From Meconema thalassinum (taxonomy: Eukaryota; Arthropoda; Insecta; Orthoptera; Tettigoniidae): a stretch of 64,000 nt of DNA. The translations under genes and the position numbers were made by a program. Positions 21,786 to 31,625 of the stretch are shown in pieces; positions within the stretch are counted from its first letter, which is position 1; each line of letters begins with the position of its first letter. The stretch is taken from NCBI GenBank assembly GCA_946902985.2, contig OX336388.2, forward strand, positions 125,341,894 through 125,405,893, read 5' to 3'. Below the pieces are notes generated by a model that was given only the letters and a program-made list of their open reading frames with translations, did no database searches and had not been told where the DNA came from.

Positions 21786-23634
21786 AGTAGATGATGGTAG
21801 TTTTAATGACATACCAGCAGTGTCAGTGTCTTCTAAAGTGTCAAGTTCTTTAAGTGTAAATATATTCTATAAGAATCATGAATCAATAATCTTTGTGTGC
21901 TTGTGGAAAAAATTCAAGTGGGTACTGTAATCTGATGGAAGCAGTGATTTTAAATGCAACAGGTATGTAAATAGAATTATGCTCCTGTTAGTATCATAAG
22001 CTAGGGGGCCTGGGGAGTTATCCCCAAATTAGGTTTGTTTTTGTATATACATTTATGTCTGTTACTAGGTTAGGTAGGCCTACTGCCTGGCCGAAAATTA
22101 CTGTTAGTAGGCTACCACAAGCAAGGGGGACTGGGGCGTTAGTTGCTGGTTAGGTTTGTTTTTGTATTAAAAACATTAATAAGATAGAATGTATGTCCGT
22201 TGGAATTCTATACACATGGAATTTGAAGAATGACAAGTTCATAATACAGTAAATTTTCATTTTAAAGAGTTTGTAACATCAATTGTGTGTTATTGGCAAA
22301 TGCTATTTGAAATAAAGTACTAATGAGAGTACTTATGCGCCATCTGTTGGAGTTAGTTCAGGATGTCCCGATACAGATAGAAGCGAGTGCGATCTCACAG
22401 CTCTCTACGCTCAAAACAAACAACCTACGGCCGTGTTTACCTATACATAGGGTTGGCAATATCTTATTTGTCAAATAAGCCACGCCCACTGGCCGACACA
22501 ACTGAAATTTCACTATATAGCCCTAAGTCGTGTTATAAATTGGGATGGTGGGTGGGTTATAGACAGCGGAGGAGACTACATCTATTAGCAGATCACTGTT
22601 GTTAAAAAAAAGGCAGTCATCGGAACGCGTTAGGCTATAACCATTGTCAAAAACCATTGTTCTGGATGCGTTAAGCTGTAACCATTGTAAAAAACCATTG
22701 GATTGGACAAATCGAAGGCTGCGGCTTTGATTGTGCGCAGCTATCGGGGCAGATTGATACAAAACCATTGATCTGGACGTGTTAGGCTGTAACCATTGGA
22801 TTGGACAAAACGTAGGTTAGAATGGTCGAGTGTTGGTGCGGCTAGTACCGTAATGGTGAGGTTGGCAGTACTGTTCTGACGATGGTTGATGTGAATAATG
22901 GCATCCACAGCTGGAAATTCACCTATAGCCTATAATAATAAGGGGTTTATTGCAGCCAATGCCCATGCATATAATGAATAAAATCTAAAATCATACAGTA
23001 AACGAATTGTTATTCCCTAGGAATATCAAAGATTCATGTCTTAATGTGCAGAATATGGCATGGTATCTTCGGTTGAACTATACCTTCCGATACACCGGTA
23101 TCTGGGGAATATTTAGGGAGATCAGTGACGTCACCGTGATCTCACGTTGACGTATACGAACAAAAGGATGACGTACATATGTACGACGAGATACAAGTAA
23201 GAGAGGTACTTTTGAACATTTAGGCGAATGGTAAACTAAACTGAACTTACGCCGAAATACATATTTCAAAATATCATAGTAATTTGATACTTAAAATGGC
23301 TAGGAATATATGCCAACATTAAATATTATATTGCAGCCTGATTGTTCATCATTTTATCCTTCGATCAAAGGCAGCATACACAATAACTAAGTTATAGGCC
23401 TACTGGCAAAAAATACAAGTCGTACATACATTAAAATAAAATAAAAATAAGGTTAGGCTGGTAATGACTAACAATAAAGAAGAAAAAGTATGTTAATTGG
23501 TATTCAACATTCATATGTGTGTGAATATGCATAAGCCTATAACTAAACAATTAAATAGATGCTTGGTGAACAAAAATACATAGCCTGCTTTATTTATACA
23601 AAACAACCACATGTTCAATATTCTTCAAAGCAAT
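21786..23634. other. Interior of THAP element, largely unassigned
   Basis: After about 21960 (ATGCAACAG|GTATGT could be a donor splice site) no coding similarity is recognised. It holds the local repeat at 22618-22830 and a 35-bp piece (GGGATGGTGGGTGGGTTATA, GACAGCGGAGGA at 22546) that recurs at 25686. Confidence 0.4.
22618..22830. repeat. Imperfect tandem repeat, 40-60 bp units
   Basis: CGTTAGGCTATAACCATTG, GCGTTAAGCTGTAACCATTG and GTGTTAGGCTGTAACCATTG recur, interleaved with AAAAACCATTG and GGATTGGACAAA. Confidence 0.75.
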
Positions 23635-23820
23635 GGGGCATGGTGGCGCAGTGGTCAAGCTATTCACCTCTCACCAAGGTGGACCAGGTTTGATTCACGG
23701 TCATTGCAAGTGAGATTTTGGAAGTGAAATGCCATGTCCTGTGGTTCGGATTCCACGTAAAATGGAGGTCCCTTGGCTCATGATCACAAGATTAACGGTC
23801 ACGTAAAAACTACAAGCTTC
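23635..23820 (+). mobile_element. tRNA-derived SINE, family C
   Basis: Head GGGCATGGTGGCGCAGTGGT with CAAGCTATTCACCTCTCACC and a B-box-like CAGGTTTGATTCACGGTC. Body TGAAATGCCATGTCCTGTGG and GGATTCCACGTAAAATGGAG, ending ACGTAAAAACTACAAGCTTC. Matches the minus-strand copies at 5350-5542 and 33370-33528. Confidence 0.85.
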
Positions 23821-24610
23821 TTTTTCTTCAAAGCAGGTCGAAACTTCGACCTCACATAAGTCATACAGCAAACGAACAGGTCCTGCAGGGAAGATCCCTT
23901 AAGCCGAATTATTTTTATCGTCTCCAAGACTGACATCATAAAAGTATACTGGAAAATGTGAAATTTTATGCCTATGCTGATGAAGAAAGTAACAGTAAAT
24001 ATTAGGCTACTTGTCGTTCAATAACTCTCGGTCTTTTCTTGGGTGGCTGAAGCCGATGCTGTGGGAAATTGCAATTTGCAGGTACCGCATCATCTTTAAG
24101 CAGTGGTTTGTTTCTATTTGAATGAAACAAGTAGCATGTTTATAAAAGTTTTCACAGCTATAACCCATTTCTTTAATAGGCCTACATCTGGGCGTTTCCA
24201 TGGAAATCTGTAATATAAGCTAGACGTAGGTTATAATTCTGTGACTAACTTAACTTATAACCTACAATAGGGCCTACGTGTATTTGTCATACGTGCTATT
24301 TAGGCCTATGTCAAAATTTGATGTAAGACATATCCATAAACGCAGAATAGGCTACTTCGAAATAAAGTAGACCGTAAACCTACCGTATTATTGGAAAATA
24401 CCATACATATAACGTTGCACAGAGGTACGTACGTTCAAATATATGAAAAGAATCACGACATATCAGCTGACATGCAACCTAGAGTTAAATGGTATGACAG
24501 TTTTTGGTGCGACTAGTTACGCCTGGCAGTGCACCAGGAAGCAGTTTTCAGCGAGGGTTACCATGGGAGGAGTTGTTCCAATAGTACCGACAGTTCAATG
24601 GTCTCAGCTC
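23821..24610. other. Unassigned stretch inside the THAP element
   Basis: No repeat family or coding region recognised. Confidence 0.4.
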
Positions 24611-24613
24611 GCA

Positions 24614-24634
24614 CCCCCCCCCCCCCCCCCCCCC
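24614..24634. repeat. Poly-C tract (21 C)
   Basis: Unbroken C run next to the end of the LINE fragment. Confidence 0.95.
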
Positions 24635-24639
24635 ACTCT

Positions 24640-25683
24640 TCCAATCGTCAAAAATCATAGTGTCCGTGGCGCAAAAATCCTACCAATGTTCTTTGGCTCT
24701 AGTGTGTCCATGAGTTTTACATATCCTGGAGTAGAAGGTAGCAGCATTTGAAGTCTGAGTTCTTCTACATTATAAACCTCGCGAGTCACCTCTTACACCG
24801 GTCTTGAAGGTGTATACTTTGATAAACCCAAGGCCTTCTTTATGTAAGTCGCCTTCATTTTCTCCATATTGTTCCAAATACTTCATATTTAAATGTGTCC
24901 AAATGCTCTCCAGTCCATAAGTCACAATACGGGTAACATTTAACCGCAAAAGTTTTAAGGCTGTTTTTATAGATAGCTTAGTCAAATGTTTTATGTCGTT
25001 GAAGGCTTTGGTAGTGACGCTGGGTCTATCCTTGATTTGCAGTGTGAAAACATTGTCAGTTGACTAATGTAGGACCTAAGTAGGACTACTTATAATGTGG
25101 TACACCCTCAAGCGGTTTTCCTGCAATGTGGAAAATTGCTGGCTTTCCCCCTTTCCTAAAGGTCATAGATTTAGTCTTGTTTCTGTTTAACCTAAGGTCA
25201 TTGTGTAACACCCATAATTCAAAGGGGTCGAGAGCAGATTGCAATTCGACCTGTGAACTTGAAGCGAGCACCATGTCATCTGCGTATATAAATGAGATTA
25301 CCCGCTCTGATAATATATCTGTGATATTATCTGCCATAGCAGTGATAAATAACACGAGGGCTTAATGGGTCTCCTTGTAGCAGCATGCCTGTAGTCTGCT
25401 CAATTGGGCTTGATGTTGTAATGTCATCGTTAATGACTATATTGTTAGAGCCTAAAATACTTTTGACAAGATGTTTAGTGTAGCTGTTACCTCTCAATAG
25501 TCTGTCTAGTTTTTCCAATATTTTCTTCCTGCTAATCGAGTCAAAAGCTTTAGAGAAGTCAATGAATATGGATTGTAACTTTCCCTTCGGTACCGACAGG
25601 GTAGACGCAATCTCAGTTTGAAGACTTCGAATTGCCTGGATTGTGCATCTTTCTCTCCTAAAGCCAAATTGTGAGTCACAATG
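24640..25683 (-). pseudogene. Non-LTR retrotransposon reverse transcriptase, 3' part
   Basis: On the minus strand from 25683: DSQFGFRRERCTIQAIRSLQ, then FIDFSKAFD, KKILEKLDRLLRGNSYTKHL, GMLLQGDPLSP, AMADNITDILSE and FIYADDMVLASSSQ with the catalytic YADD. The thumb region follows (LRLNRNKTKSMTFRKGG). The end is TYGLESIWTHLNMKYLEQYG and VEELRLQMLLPSTPGYVKLM. Frameshifts and stops occur throughout. The 5' half, including any endonuclease and fingers motifs, is missing, as usual for 5'-truncated LINEs. It sits inside the THAP element. The clade is not assigned; the GDPLSP form suggests a jockey/R2-like rather than an RTE lineage, but I would not insist. Confidence 0.85.
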
Positions 25684-25854
25684 CTATTTGGGATGGCTGG
25701 GTGGGTCACATACAGCGGAGGAGGAAGCATCTTTTAAAACATCATTCCCTGATTTATTTCTCGTTGTTTGATAAGGTATTTTGGCTAATTAATGTACTAT
25801 AGAGAATATTATCGCTCGTTCTACTTTCGTTCAGTGGTACCATTCTGTTTTAGA

Positions 25855-26250
25855 CCACCTCGTTGTGTAGTGCCTAGCATTCTTGGCTGTCGTCCCGGAG
25901 GTCCGGGTTTGATTCTCCGGCTCTGCCAAGAAATTTAATTCTCATGTGAGGGCTGGGATGGGGTGCACTCAGCCTCATGAAGCAACTTAGTAGAGGAGGG
26001 TTCAATTCCCACCTCAGTCTTTCTGGAAGTGGTTTTCCATGGTTTCCCCACTTCTAATCCAGGCGAATGCCAGGATGGTTCCTAACTTAAGGCCATGGCC
26101 GCTTCCTTCCCACTACAATACCCAATTTACAAACACACTAGTTCAGCCATAACAATAACACAGGTTATCACACAAATTCCACACACAAATACATGGGGCT
26201 ACAAGACCACGATGTCGTAGCCCCTAATATAAGCAACAACCATTTATATT
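25855..26250 (+). mobile_element. tRNA-derived SINE with shared 3' module
   Basis: Head TCGTTGTGTAGTGCCTAGCA and CCCGGAGGTCCGGGTTTGAT (B-box region), body CAGCCTCATGAAGCAACTTA, GGTTTTCCATGGTTTCCCCA and GGCCATGGCCGCTTCCTTCC. It ends in the common 3' module (CACAGGTTATCACACAAATT, GGGGCTACAAGACCACGATG, TCGTAGCCCCTAA). Confidence 0.8.
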
Positions 26251-26264
26251 TGCATTTTATATTT

Positions 26265-26310
26265 GCCTAGGCCCTTCATGGGCTGTATAGTGTCAGGGGT
26301 TGACTTTGTT
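26265..26310 (+). repeat. Family A SINE 3' end fragment
   Basis: GCCTAGGCCCTTCATGGGCT then GTATAGTGTCAGGGGTTGAC matches the last 45 bases of the SINE at 13971-14279. Confidence 0.75.
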
Positions 26311-26571
26311 GTTGGTTGACTATTCTTGTAGTTCCATTTAGAAATATTTGCATTTTTTAACATAATGTCTTACCTCTGCTTTATTTATGTCTGTATTTTT
26401 AGCTACTGTCTGTTCTCGTTGCTTGTAGCGAAATACGTCAGGGTTTCATATTGAATTTGTGCCTTATTACATAAAAACCTGTAATTTCTGGCGGAATTTA
26501 ATCAAATATGCGAATGTTTGTCTTCGAATTTGCCGCTATTTCGATGGCGCCATGCCCGCCAGTTGCTACAG

Positions 26572-26631
26572 CTGTTCCCCTACGATTTCCGCCATCTTGG
26601 TTTTGATGTTACGGTCTGAGATATTGTAGTC
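26572..26631 (-). repeat. Right inverted terminal repeat of the THAP element
   Basis: Complement of the left terminal repeat; its outer end GACTACAATA is at 26631. Confidence 0.8.
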
Positions 26632-26648
26632 GGTCTTGGTTTCTTCAA

Positions 26649-26694
26649 ACCAGAACACGCACTTCGCTGTTTACGTTCCAGTGAAAGACGCCAT
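26649..26694 (-). pseudogene. Mariner transposase N-terminus (other half of the split gene)
   Basis: A minus-strand start codon at 26694 gives MASFTGT-stop-TAKCVFWFEETK. Relatives begin with a similar FTGE-x-x-AFCV-x-x-FEET segment. It continues logically into the EETKS sequence at 21275 on the other side of the insertion. Confidence 0.75.
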
Positions 26695-26912
26695 TTCCAA
26701 CAAGTGGCAGGTGGCGCGCGTGGCGGACAACTGTGCAACTACAAACTATAAGCGAGTCAAAACTTTTAGTGTTTTGCAATATAATAACATATAAACTAAG
26801 TCTGTAAGTGGTTCCAATAAATAATTACACATTATTGAAGTTTTAAACTACATAGAGAATCACCCTGTATGAAGGTGACCTCCAAAGTAACTGTGCGTAC
26901 CTGAATAATTTT

Positions 26913-27446
26913 GGTTGGTTGGTTGGTTGGTTCCTTAGTTTAGGGGCTGCGACAACGCGGTCATGTAGCCCCGTGTACTTTGGGTGTGTGTAGAATCTGT
27001 CTGATAACCAGTGTTAATTGTGATGACTGTATTAGTGTGTGTATCTGTTTTTTTTTTAAATTCAAGTAGGGACTGCAACATTGAATTTTTCAAATAGTTC
27101 CTACTTTTGCCGCCAAACGCCACCGTCAACGACTACTAGGCCTAGTTCAGAACTAGCTACTAGACGCCACCGCAGTCGGCTCTTGGCAACGAACGTAGCA
27201 ACCTAAGAGCGTTGATTACATTCTTAACCTATACAATTTAGTTTCACACAGGTGTAATTAGTGGAAAGATCTTTAACATGCCATAAATCTATGACATGGG
27301 ACCGCCGGCTTTACTTCCCCTCCGAAGGAAGGCATACTGAGGGATTTTTAACGCTCTTAAAAAATCCGACGACTTCGGCCGGGTTTGAACCCGCGATCTT
27401 GGGCATAGAAGCTCAGCATGCTACCAACTACGCCACCGAAGCCGCT
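26913..27446 (-). mobile_element. Full-length SINE, family B (534 bp), with 12-bp target duplication
   Basis: On the minus strand it starts at the right with GCGGCTTCGGTGGCGTAGTT, a B box GGGTTCAAACCCGGCC, then CCTTCGGAGGGGAAGTAAAG and CCCATGTCATAGATTTATGG. The 3' module carries TTAACACTGGTTATCAGACA and GGGGCTACATGACCGCGTTG, TCGCAGCCCCTAAACTAAGG. It ends in (AACC)n. Direct repeats CTGAATAATTTT lie at 26901-26912 and 27447-27458. This is the best reference copy for family B. Confidence 0.95.
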
Positions 27447-27479
27447 CTGAATAATTTTAATTACTGTAATTACCCTGTT

Positions 27480-27575
27480 CATTGCTGCAAACCAAGGCGA
27501 GTATATCCACCACTTTGGAAATTATGATTAAAGCCATTTGATAGCCAGAGTGCAGTAGAGGAACTTCTGCGGAGT
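27480..27575. repeat. Repeat shared with 20235-20330
   Basis: TGCAAACCAAGGCGAGTATA, CCACTTTGGAAATTATGATT and AAAGCCATTTGATAG resemble the sequence left of the mariner at 20398. Confidence 0.6.
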
Positions 27576-28520
27576 TGCATACGGCTCGGAGCCATTTTGA
27601 ATCGTTCATGAAGAAGCACCTGTTTCCCCCTCACCACACATTCCAGTAGTGCCCAAGACTCAATCACGCATACATGAGTCACCCACTCAAGCGATAAGGC
27701 TGTTAATAGGACATCGCGGAGACAAGTGTATGCAGGCTCCGTGCATATACGGAAGTGCTGCTGTAAGCGGACGTTCAGAGAAGCTGTTATATGCCGCGAT
27801 CAGCCGAGAATTTATGTACATTGAAAACGAGCGAGCATTTATTTTATTTTATACAGTAACTATGCCAAAACGTTGAGTAGTATTGTTGGTAGCAATGATA
27901 GATATTGTAACACACAGAACAATGTAATATGCTACATAGTTTCCCTTCACGAAGTCACAAAATTGACTTGAAAACACGGAGGATATTGACGGTGAATCGC
28001 AAGCAGTAAGTTTGAATTGTGCATTTGGAATTTAATGAGCCTATCTCTAACTAGGTTTGTTGATGTTTAAAGTTAGTTTGGACTTTCAGAAAACGTTTGA
28101 GCTCACGAAAACTATATGTTGTCGCTTTGGAAAACGAGTTTTAACCTATGGGTGAAAAGACACTTGCGTAGGCCTAAGAATTCGCCAATCAATACTTATT
28201 GAAACATATCTATTTTAAGTATTGATGACGAAACATGTTTCGACCTACGTTGAGGAATTCTACTGTCAGTAATAAAAATAGAATATTGTTGAAAAACTGC
28301 GTTCTAATATGAATGTTGGGTAAGAAAAACTATATAATAATTTTGTAATTGAAATAATCAATCGAAAAGGGGATCCTCATAAACAGAAATAAAAATTATT
28401 TTTATAAAAATGTAATATTGTGTTTCACAGTAAAACTCTCAAAAAATCGTCAGTAGAAAAACAAGAAACTTAGAATATAAAAAATAGAGTACATACTCTT
28501 ATATATATGTTAAAAATCTT
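27576..28520. other. Unassigned stretch
   Basis: No gene recognised. Near 28220-28260 a motif GATGACGAAACATGTTTCGA resembles the motif class in the foldback arms (GATGATCGCTTGACGATCGA), but no inverted arms were found. Confidence 0.4.
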
Positions 28521-28528
28521 GAATCAAG

Positions 28529-28637
28529 CGGCTTCGGTGGCGTAGTCTGTAGCATGCCGAGCTTCTATGCCCAAGATAGCGGGTTCAAACCCGGCCGAAG
28601 CCGTCGCTCAAAAAACAGCAAAAAAAAAATTAACAAA
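28529..28637 (+). mobile_element. Minimal tRNA-head SINE (109 bp) with 8-bp target duplication
   Basis: CGGCTTCGGTGGCGTAGTCT through GGGTTCAAACCCGGCCGAAG is the head of family B; it then passes directly into a short A-rich tail (AAAAAACAGCAAAAAAAAAA). Direct repeats GAATCAAG lie at 28521-28528 and 28638-28645. It lacks the family B body and the 3' module. A retroposed tRNA-like RNA with poly-A is an equal description. Confidence 0.85.
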
Positions 28638-28924
28638 GAATCAAGTGTACTAAACACCAGCTCGTGACCTACCAGATCTACAGCTATCACAAATGCTACA
28701 CCTGCAATAATACATAACACGTGGAGAGATTGAGTTCACATTCGACGTCTGTCACGCCAATGATTGTGTTCATATCGAGATTATTTAAAAAACTATCTAG
28801 TTTCTCTACTTGCAGAAACAAACCAATAAATATATCTACTACTTTTCGACATACTTCTGTATGATTCATTACATCGAAGCCGGACTCAGAAACATAATAC
28901 TCGTGAAAAAAGAAATAGATTAGT

Positions 28925-28995
28925 TTATTATAATTGTATTAATGCAGCCAATCGCCTATTTTCTTCTCAGGACGGGTCAGGGAAGAGATTTAAGT
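28925..28995 (-). repeat. Family E SINE fragment
   Basis: TAATGCAGCCAATCGCCTAT and GGACGGGTCAGGGAAGAGAT resemble the left part of the SINE at 53325-53557. Confidence 0.5.
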
Positions 28996-29044
28996 CAGAG
29001 AAAATGCTGACCGGAGACCGAATTTCTTGAGATGCAAGTTTGAA

Positions 29045-29262
29045 CAGTTGCTGTCCTGATCTTGCCCCCAGCGATTCCACCATTCCTTGCGCCTCAAAAA
29101 AATTCCTGGCCTCCGGTCAGCATTTTCACACTGAGGAAGAGCTGAAGACAACACGCAGATTGCATTCGCAGGGGGCAGTCTTCTATGACAGGACTACAAA
29201 ATTGATACCACGCTATGACAAATGTGTAAATTCGTTCGGTGCCTAAGTCGAAAAATGGATGA
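29045..29262 (+). pseudogene. Mariner transposase C-terminal fragment
   Basis: The plus strand reads SCCPDLAPSDSTIPCASKKF, LASGQHFHTEEELKTT, HSQGAVFYDRTTKLIPRYDK and CVNSFGAYVEKWM. This follows the last third of SETMAR-type mariner transposases, where SPDLAPSDYH-x-F holds the third catalytic aspartate and the protein ends -C-x-N-x-GDYVEK. The upstream two thirds and both inverted ends are absent. A relative lies at 58133-58420 on the minus strand. Confidence 0.82.
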
Positions 29263-29449
29263 CATTGACCAATTGCCAATAAAGTTAAGCATACAACTAG
29301 GTTCTCTTTCTATATGTACTATACAATATATTATGTTATTATCATCGATTTTTCCCATAATGGGAGAGTACTTGAACTTAAGCCAATCACAGCTTCACTT
29401 CCTTTTCCTGTTGTCTTTTCTTCCCAAAACCTCTTCATTAATTCAGTGG

Positions 29450-29489
<40 letters not shown>

Positions 29490-30390
29490 TCCTCTGTCCA
29501 TGTGTTCCCTATTGTTTCTTTTCTTCAGACTTTTTCAAATTTCTTGTTTCTGATTTTATTTCTGAATCGATTGCCGTCCTTAATATAGTCTTCAGAGATT
29601 TCGAATCGATCCAGGTCTTCCTGAGTTTCTCTCATCCAGCTGGTCTTTAATTTTATTGTATTAATTATGTTAAAAATTGTATTAGTGAGTCTTTCCATCC
29701 ATCCTCCACAGGTGTCCATAGAACTGTTGGAGTCTTTTCCTAAATTTATCTGTATTGGTAACCCGACGGTTTGTACTAGACTACGTTTTTAAGGAAAACT
29801 TACTTTCTGGAAGCCACATTTTTCATGTAATTCTGTACCTCGAATTTTCGATAATTAAGTAATTTTTATTTCCGAAAGCACTTCGAGTATTATTATATTT
29901 ATATTGTCCCCCCACCCAGTCATATTGGGCAAATTTGTGTTGACCGACTGAAGAGTTACAACTGATAGTTTGTACAACCATGTGATAATCTACCTACGAG
30001 ACCGCACTCCGAGTAGACCTATAGCACACTACTATGGGAAATAACGCACATGCATTACATAGTAACTTCAAAGAGCACCAGGATCAGAGAAATAAGCCAG
30101 CTGAGACAAAACCGCCCAAGCTGCACCCGTCAATAACGAGCGCTCCGCTCTGTTCTGCTCCACCCCCGCAGCTTGTGCGTGGTTATGACGTCACACAGAG
30201 AAACCAGGTCACGCCCGGCACCCTGGCTGGCATGGCTTCCAACTTTTGTCATGTCCAAAGCATAAAACAAAATATAAACAGTACAAACTGTTTGATACCA
30301 ATACACATTTAATTAAATCAAGGATTGGAGGCATGGGGTAGAATCTGTTAGAAAATGTTCCGCATAGACTGGAGTAGGTTAAAGAGTGGA
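29263..30390. other. Mostly unassigned stretch
   Basis: Apart from the (CTTT)n run, 29915-29955 has GTCATATTGGGCAAATTTGT then GTTGACCGACTGAAGAG, which resembles the outer end of the foldback family at 1216-1522. Nothing else recognised. Confidence 0.45.
29451..29490. repeat. (CTTT)n microsatellite
   Basis: Ten CTTT units; it gives rise to a spurious phenylalanine/leucine/serine-rich open frame. Confidence 0.97.
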
Positions 30391-30394
30391 GTAG

Positions 30395-30480
30395 GTTAAG
30401 GAGGTCGTTAATTCACTTTAGGAGCTTGGGACATCCCGAGTACTTTGGTGTATGTTCAATTCGTCTGATAACCTGACTTT
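30395..30480 (-). repeat. SINE shared 3' module fragment
   Basis: TTCACTTTAGGAGCTTGGGA, GTACTTTGGTGTATGTTCAA and CGTCTGATAACCTG match the 3' module of the SINE group at 4305, 26913 and 58806. Confidence 0.65.
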
Positions 30481-30685
30481 CGTAAAAAGCAATAACAGCT
30501 ACCATGTTACAAAATGTATATTTGTCATATTGATTAATAATAGATGACACTTAAACAACACCTGTTAATACAAAATTAAGAACATCTATTCAATTGCTAG
30601 TACACGTTTCAACCTTTCATTGAGGACTTCAGCCAATAGCGCAAATTCCATATATCTAATCTTAAAACTAGTATAACAATCCATA

Positions 30686-31112
30686 TCTTATTATATAATA
30701 CGCTAAGGTGTAGGTTTTACAAAACTCAAGTTCCTAAACCAGAGGGAGTTAGAAGGTGTGGTTTCTACCAAAATCTTCCAAATAGTCTCAACAGTACAGG
30801 AAAAATCTTGCATTCCTTGAAAAGTCAGCGGAAATATATTTGTTTATAAAGCGTTTTTAAACAAATAAAAAAGACTATAGCCCCTGGCAGAACTGTGTCG
30901 CATACAGCCGCATAGCACTAGGACCGGGCGGCTAGTCTGTACACAAGGGGCGCATACAACCCATTGAGCAACCAGCAGCAGTGATGAATTGCTCTCTGAT
31001 TTCAAAAATACCGACGTTTTAAACAAATAAACATATTTATAGAAGCCCGCATAACAGTGAAGCCAAGCGGGTGGTTTATACACATGCGAGAGTACTCGCA
31101 CGGGTCCGCTAG
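30686..31112 (+). mobile_element. Helitron-like element, family 2, complete copy (427 bp)
   Basis: Starts A|TCTTATTATATAATACG and ends with a hairpin GCGAGAGTACTCGC, then ACGGGTCCGCTAG|T. The TC start, terminal hairpin, CTAG end and insertion between A and T are all Helitron features. The boundaries are confirmed because removing it restores the left arm of the surrounding foldback, which aligns to the uninterrupted right arm. There is no Rep/helicase gene, so it is non-autonomous. Confidence 0.88.
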
Positions 31113-31324
31113 TTATTCATCAAACGAAATCTATATCCTAACAATTTTCATTTACATAAACTTTCCTTATTCATAAATTCATTGAGTGCTTTAGCAACCA
31201 AATATTACACTAATTTATTTATCATATGGTTTTTAGTGCCGGGAGTGTTCGAGGACATGTTCGGCTCGCCAGAGTTTGCAGCTGCTTCCAGCGGACACCC
31301 AGAGGGTGAGCTACACGTTCCGTT

Positions 31325-31625
31325 CAATTTCAAGTAGTTCCAAATTTCGCTACCAGACGTCAATGATACCTAGTGGTGAAGGTTGGAACTTTGATGGAGC
31401 GTTCCAACGAAATCTAACCTAGAAATTTAGCTCCACAAGTTTAGTATGTGGAAGGATCTTTTACATGCAATAAATCTACATGGGACCGCCGGCTTTACTT
31501 CCCCTCCGAAGAAAGGCATACTGAAGGATTTTTAACCCTCTTCAAAAAATCCGACGACTTCGGCCAGATTTGAACCCGCTATTTTGGGCACAGCAGTTCA
31601 GCATGCTTCCAACTACTCCACAATA
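31325..31625 (-). mobile_element. SINE family B, head-side part, divergent
   Basis: CCGCCGGCTTTACTTCCCCT, CCGACGACTTCGGCCAGATT and CAGCATGCTTCCAACTACTC match the head side of 26913-27446. The 3' module is missing. Several substitutions in the B box indicate age. Confidence 0.8.

Larger units (their letters stand above)
21276..26634 (+). mobile_element. 5.36-kb element with THAP remnant and inverted ends, inside mariner
   Basis: The left end GACTACAATAAATCAGACCA (from 21280) and the inverted right end (complement GACTACAATATCTCAGACCG, at 26631) match over about 55-65 bp, finishing with ATGGCGGTAATCGTAGGGGA against ATGGCGGAAATCGTAGGGGA. It interrupts the mariner, with the 14-bp CTTGGTTTCTTCAA on both sides (21262-21275, 26635-26648). 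A THAP zinc-finger remnant lies 150 bp inside the left end, as in P-superfamily transposons. A P element would give an 8-bp duplication, so 14 bp is odd. The interior also holds a LINE fragment and SINEs that inserted later or were carried along. Confidence 0.65.
20398..26867 (-). mobile_element. Mariner transposon split by a 5.36-kb insertion
   Basis: The left end CAGGGTGATTCTCTATGTAG (20398) is matched by its complement at the right end (CTACATAGAGAATCACCCTG, ending 26867). The match continues about 120 bp inwards (GGAACCACTTATAGACTT against the complement at 26800). TA flanks both sides (20396-20397, 26868-26869). The left piece carries the transposase from its C-terminus back to an EETKS motif. 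The right piece carries the start codon through FEETK. The halves share only a 14-bp overlap, so they are one element opened by insertion. Confidence 0.85.

Noticed and set aside
21962..21972. Splice donor after the THAP exon (ACAG|GTATGT)
   Set aside because: The sequence fits a donor, but no downstream coding exon could be recognised, so an intron is not claimed.
29222..29650. Plus-strand frame of 142 codons with runs of FLSFFLSFFLSF
   Set aside because: The run is translation of a (CTTT)n microsatellite and there is no other support.
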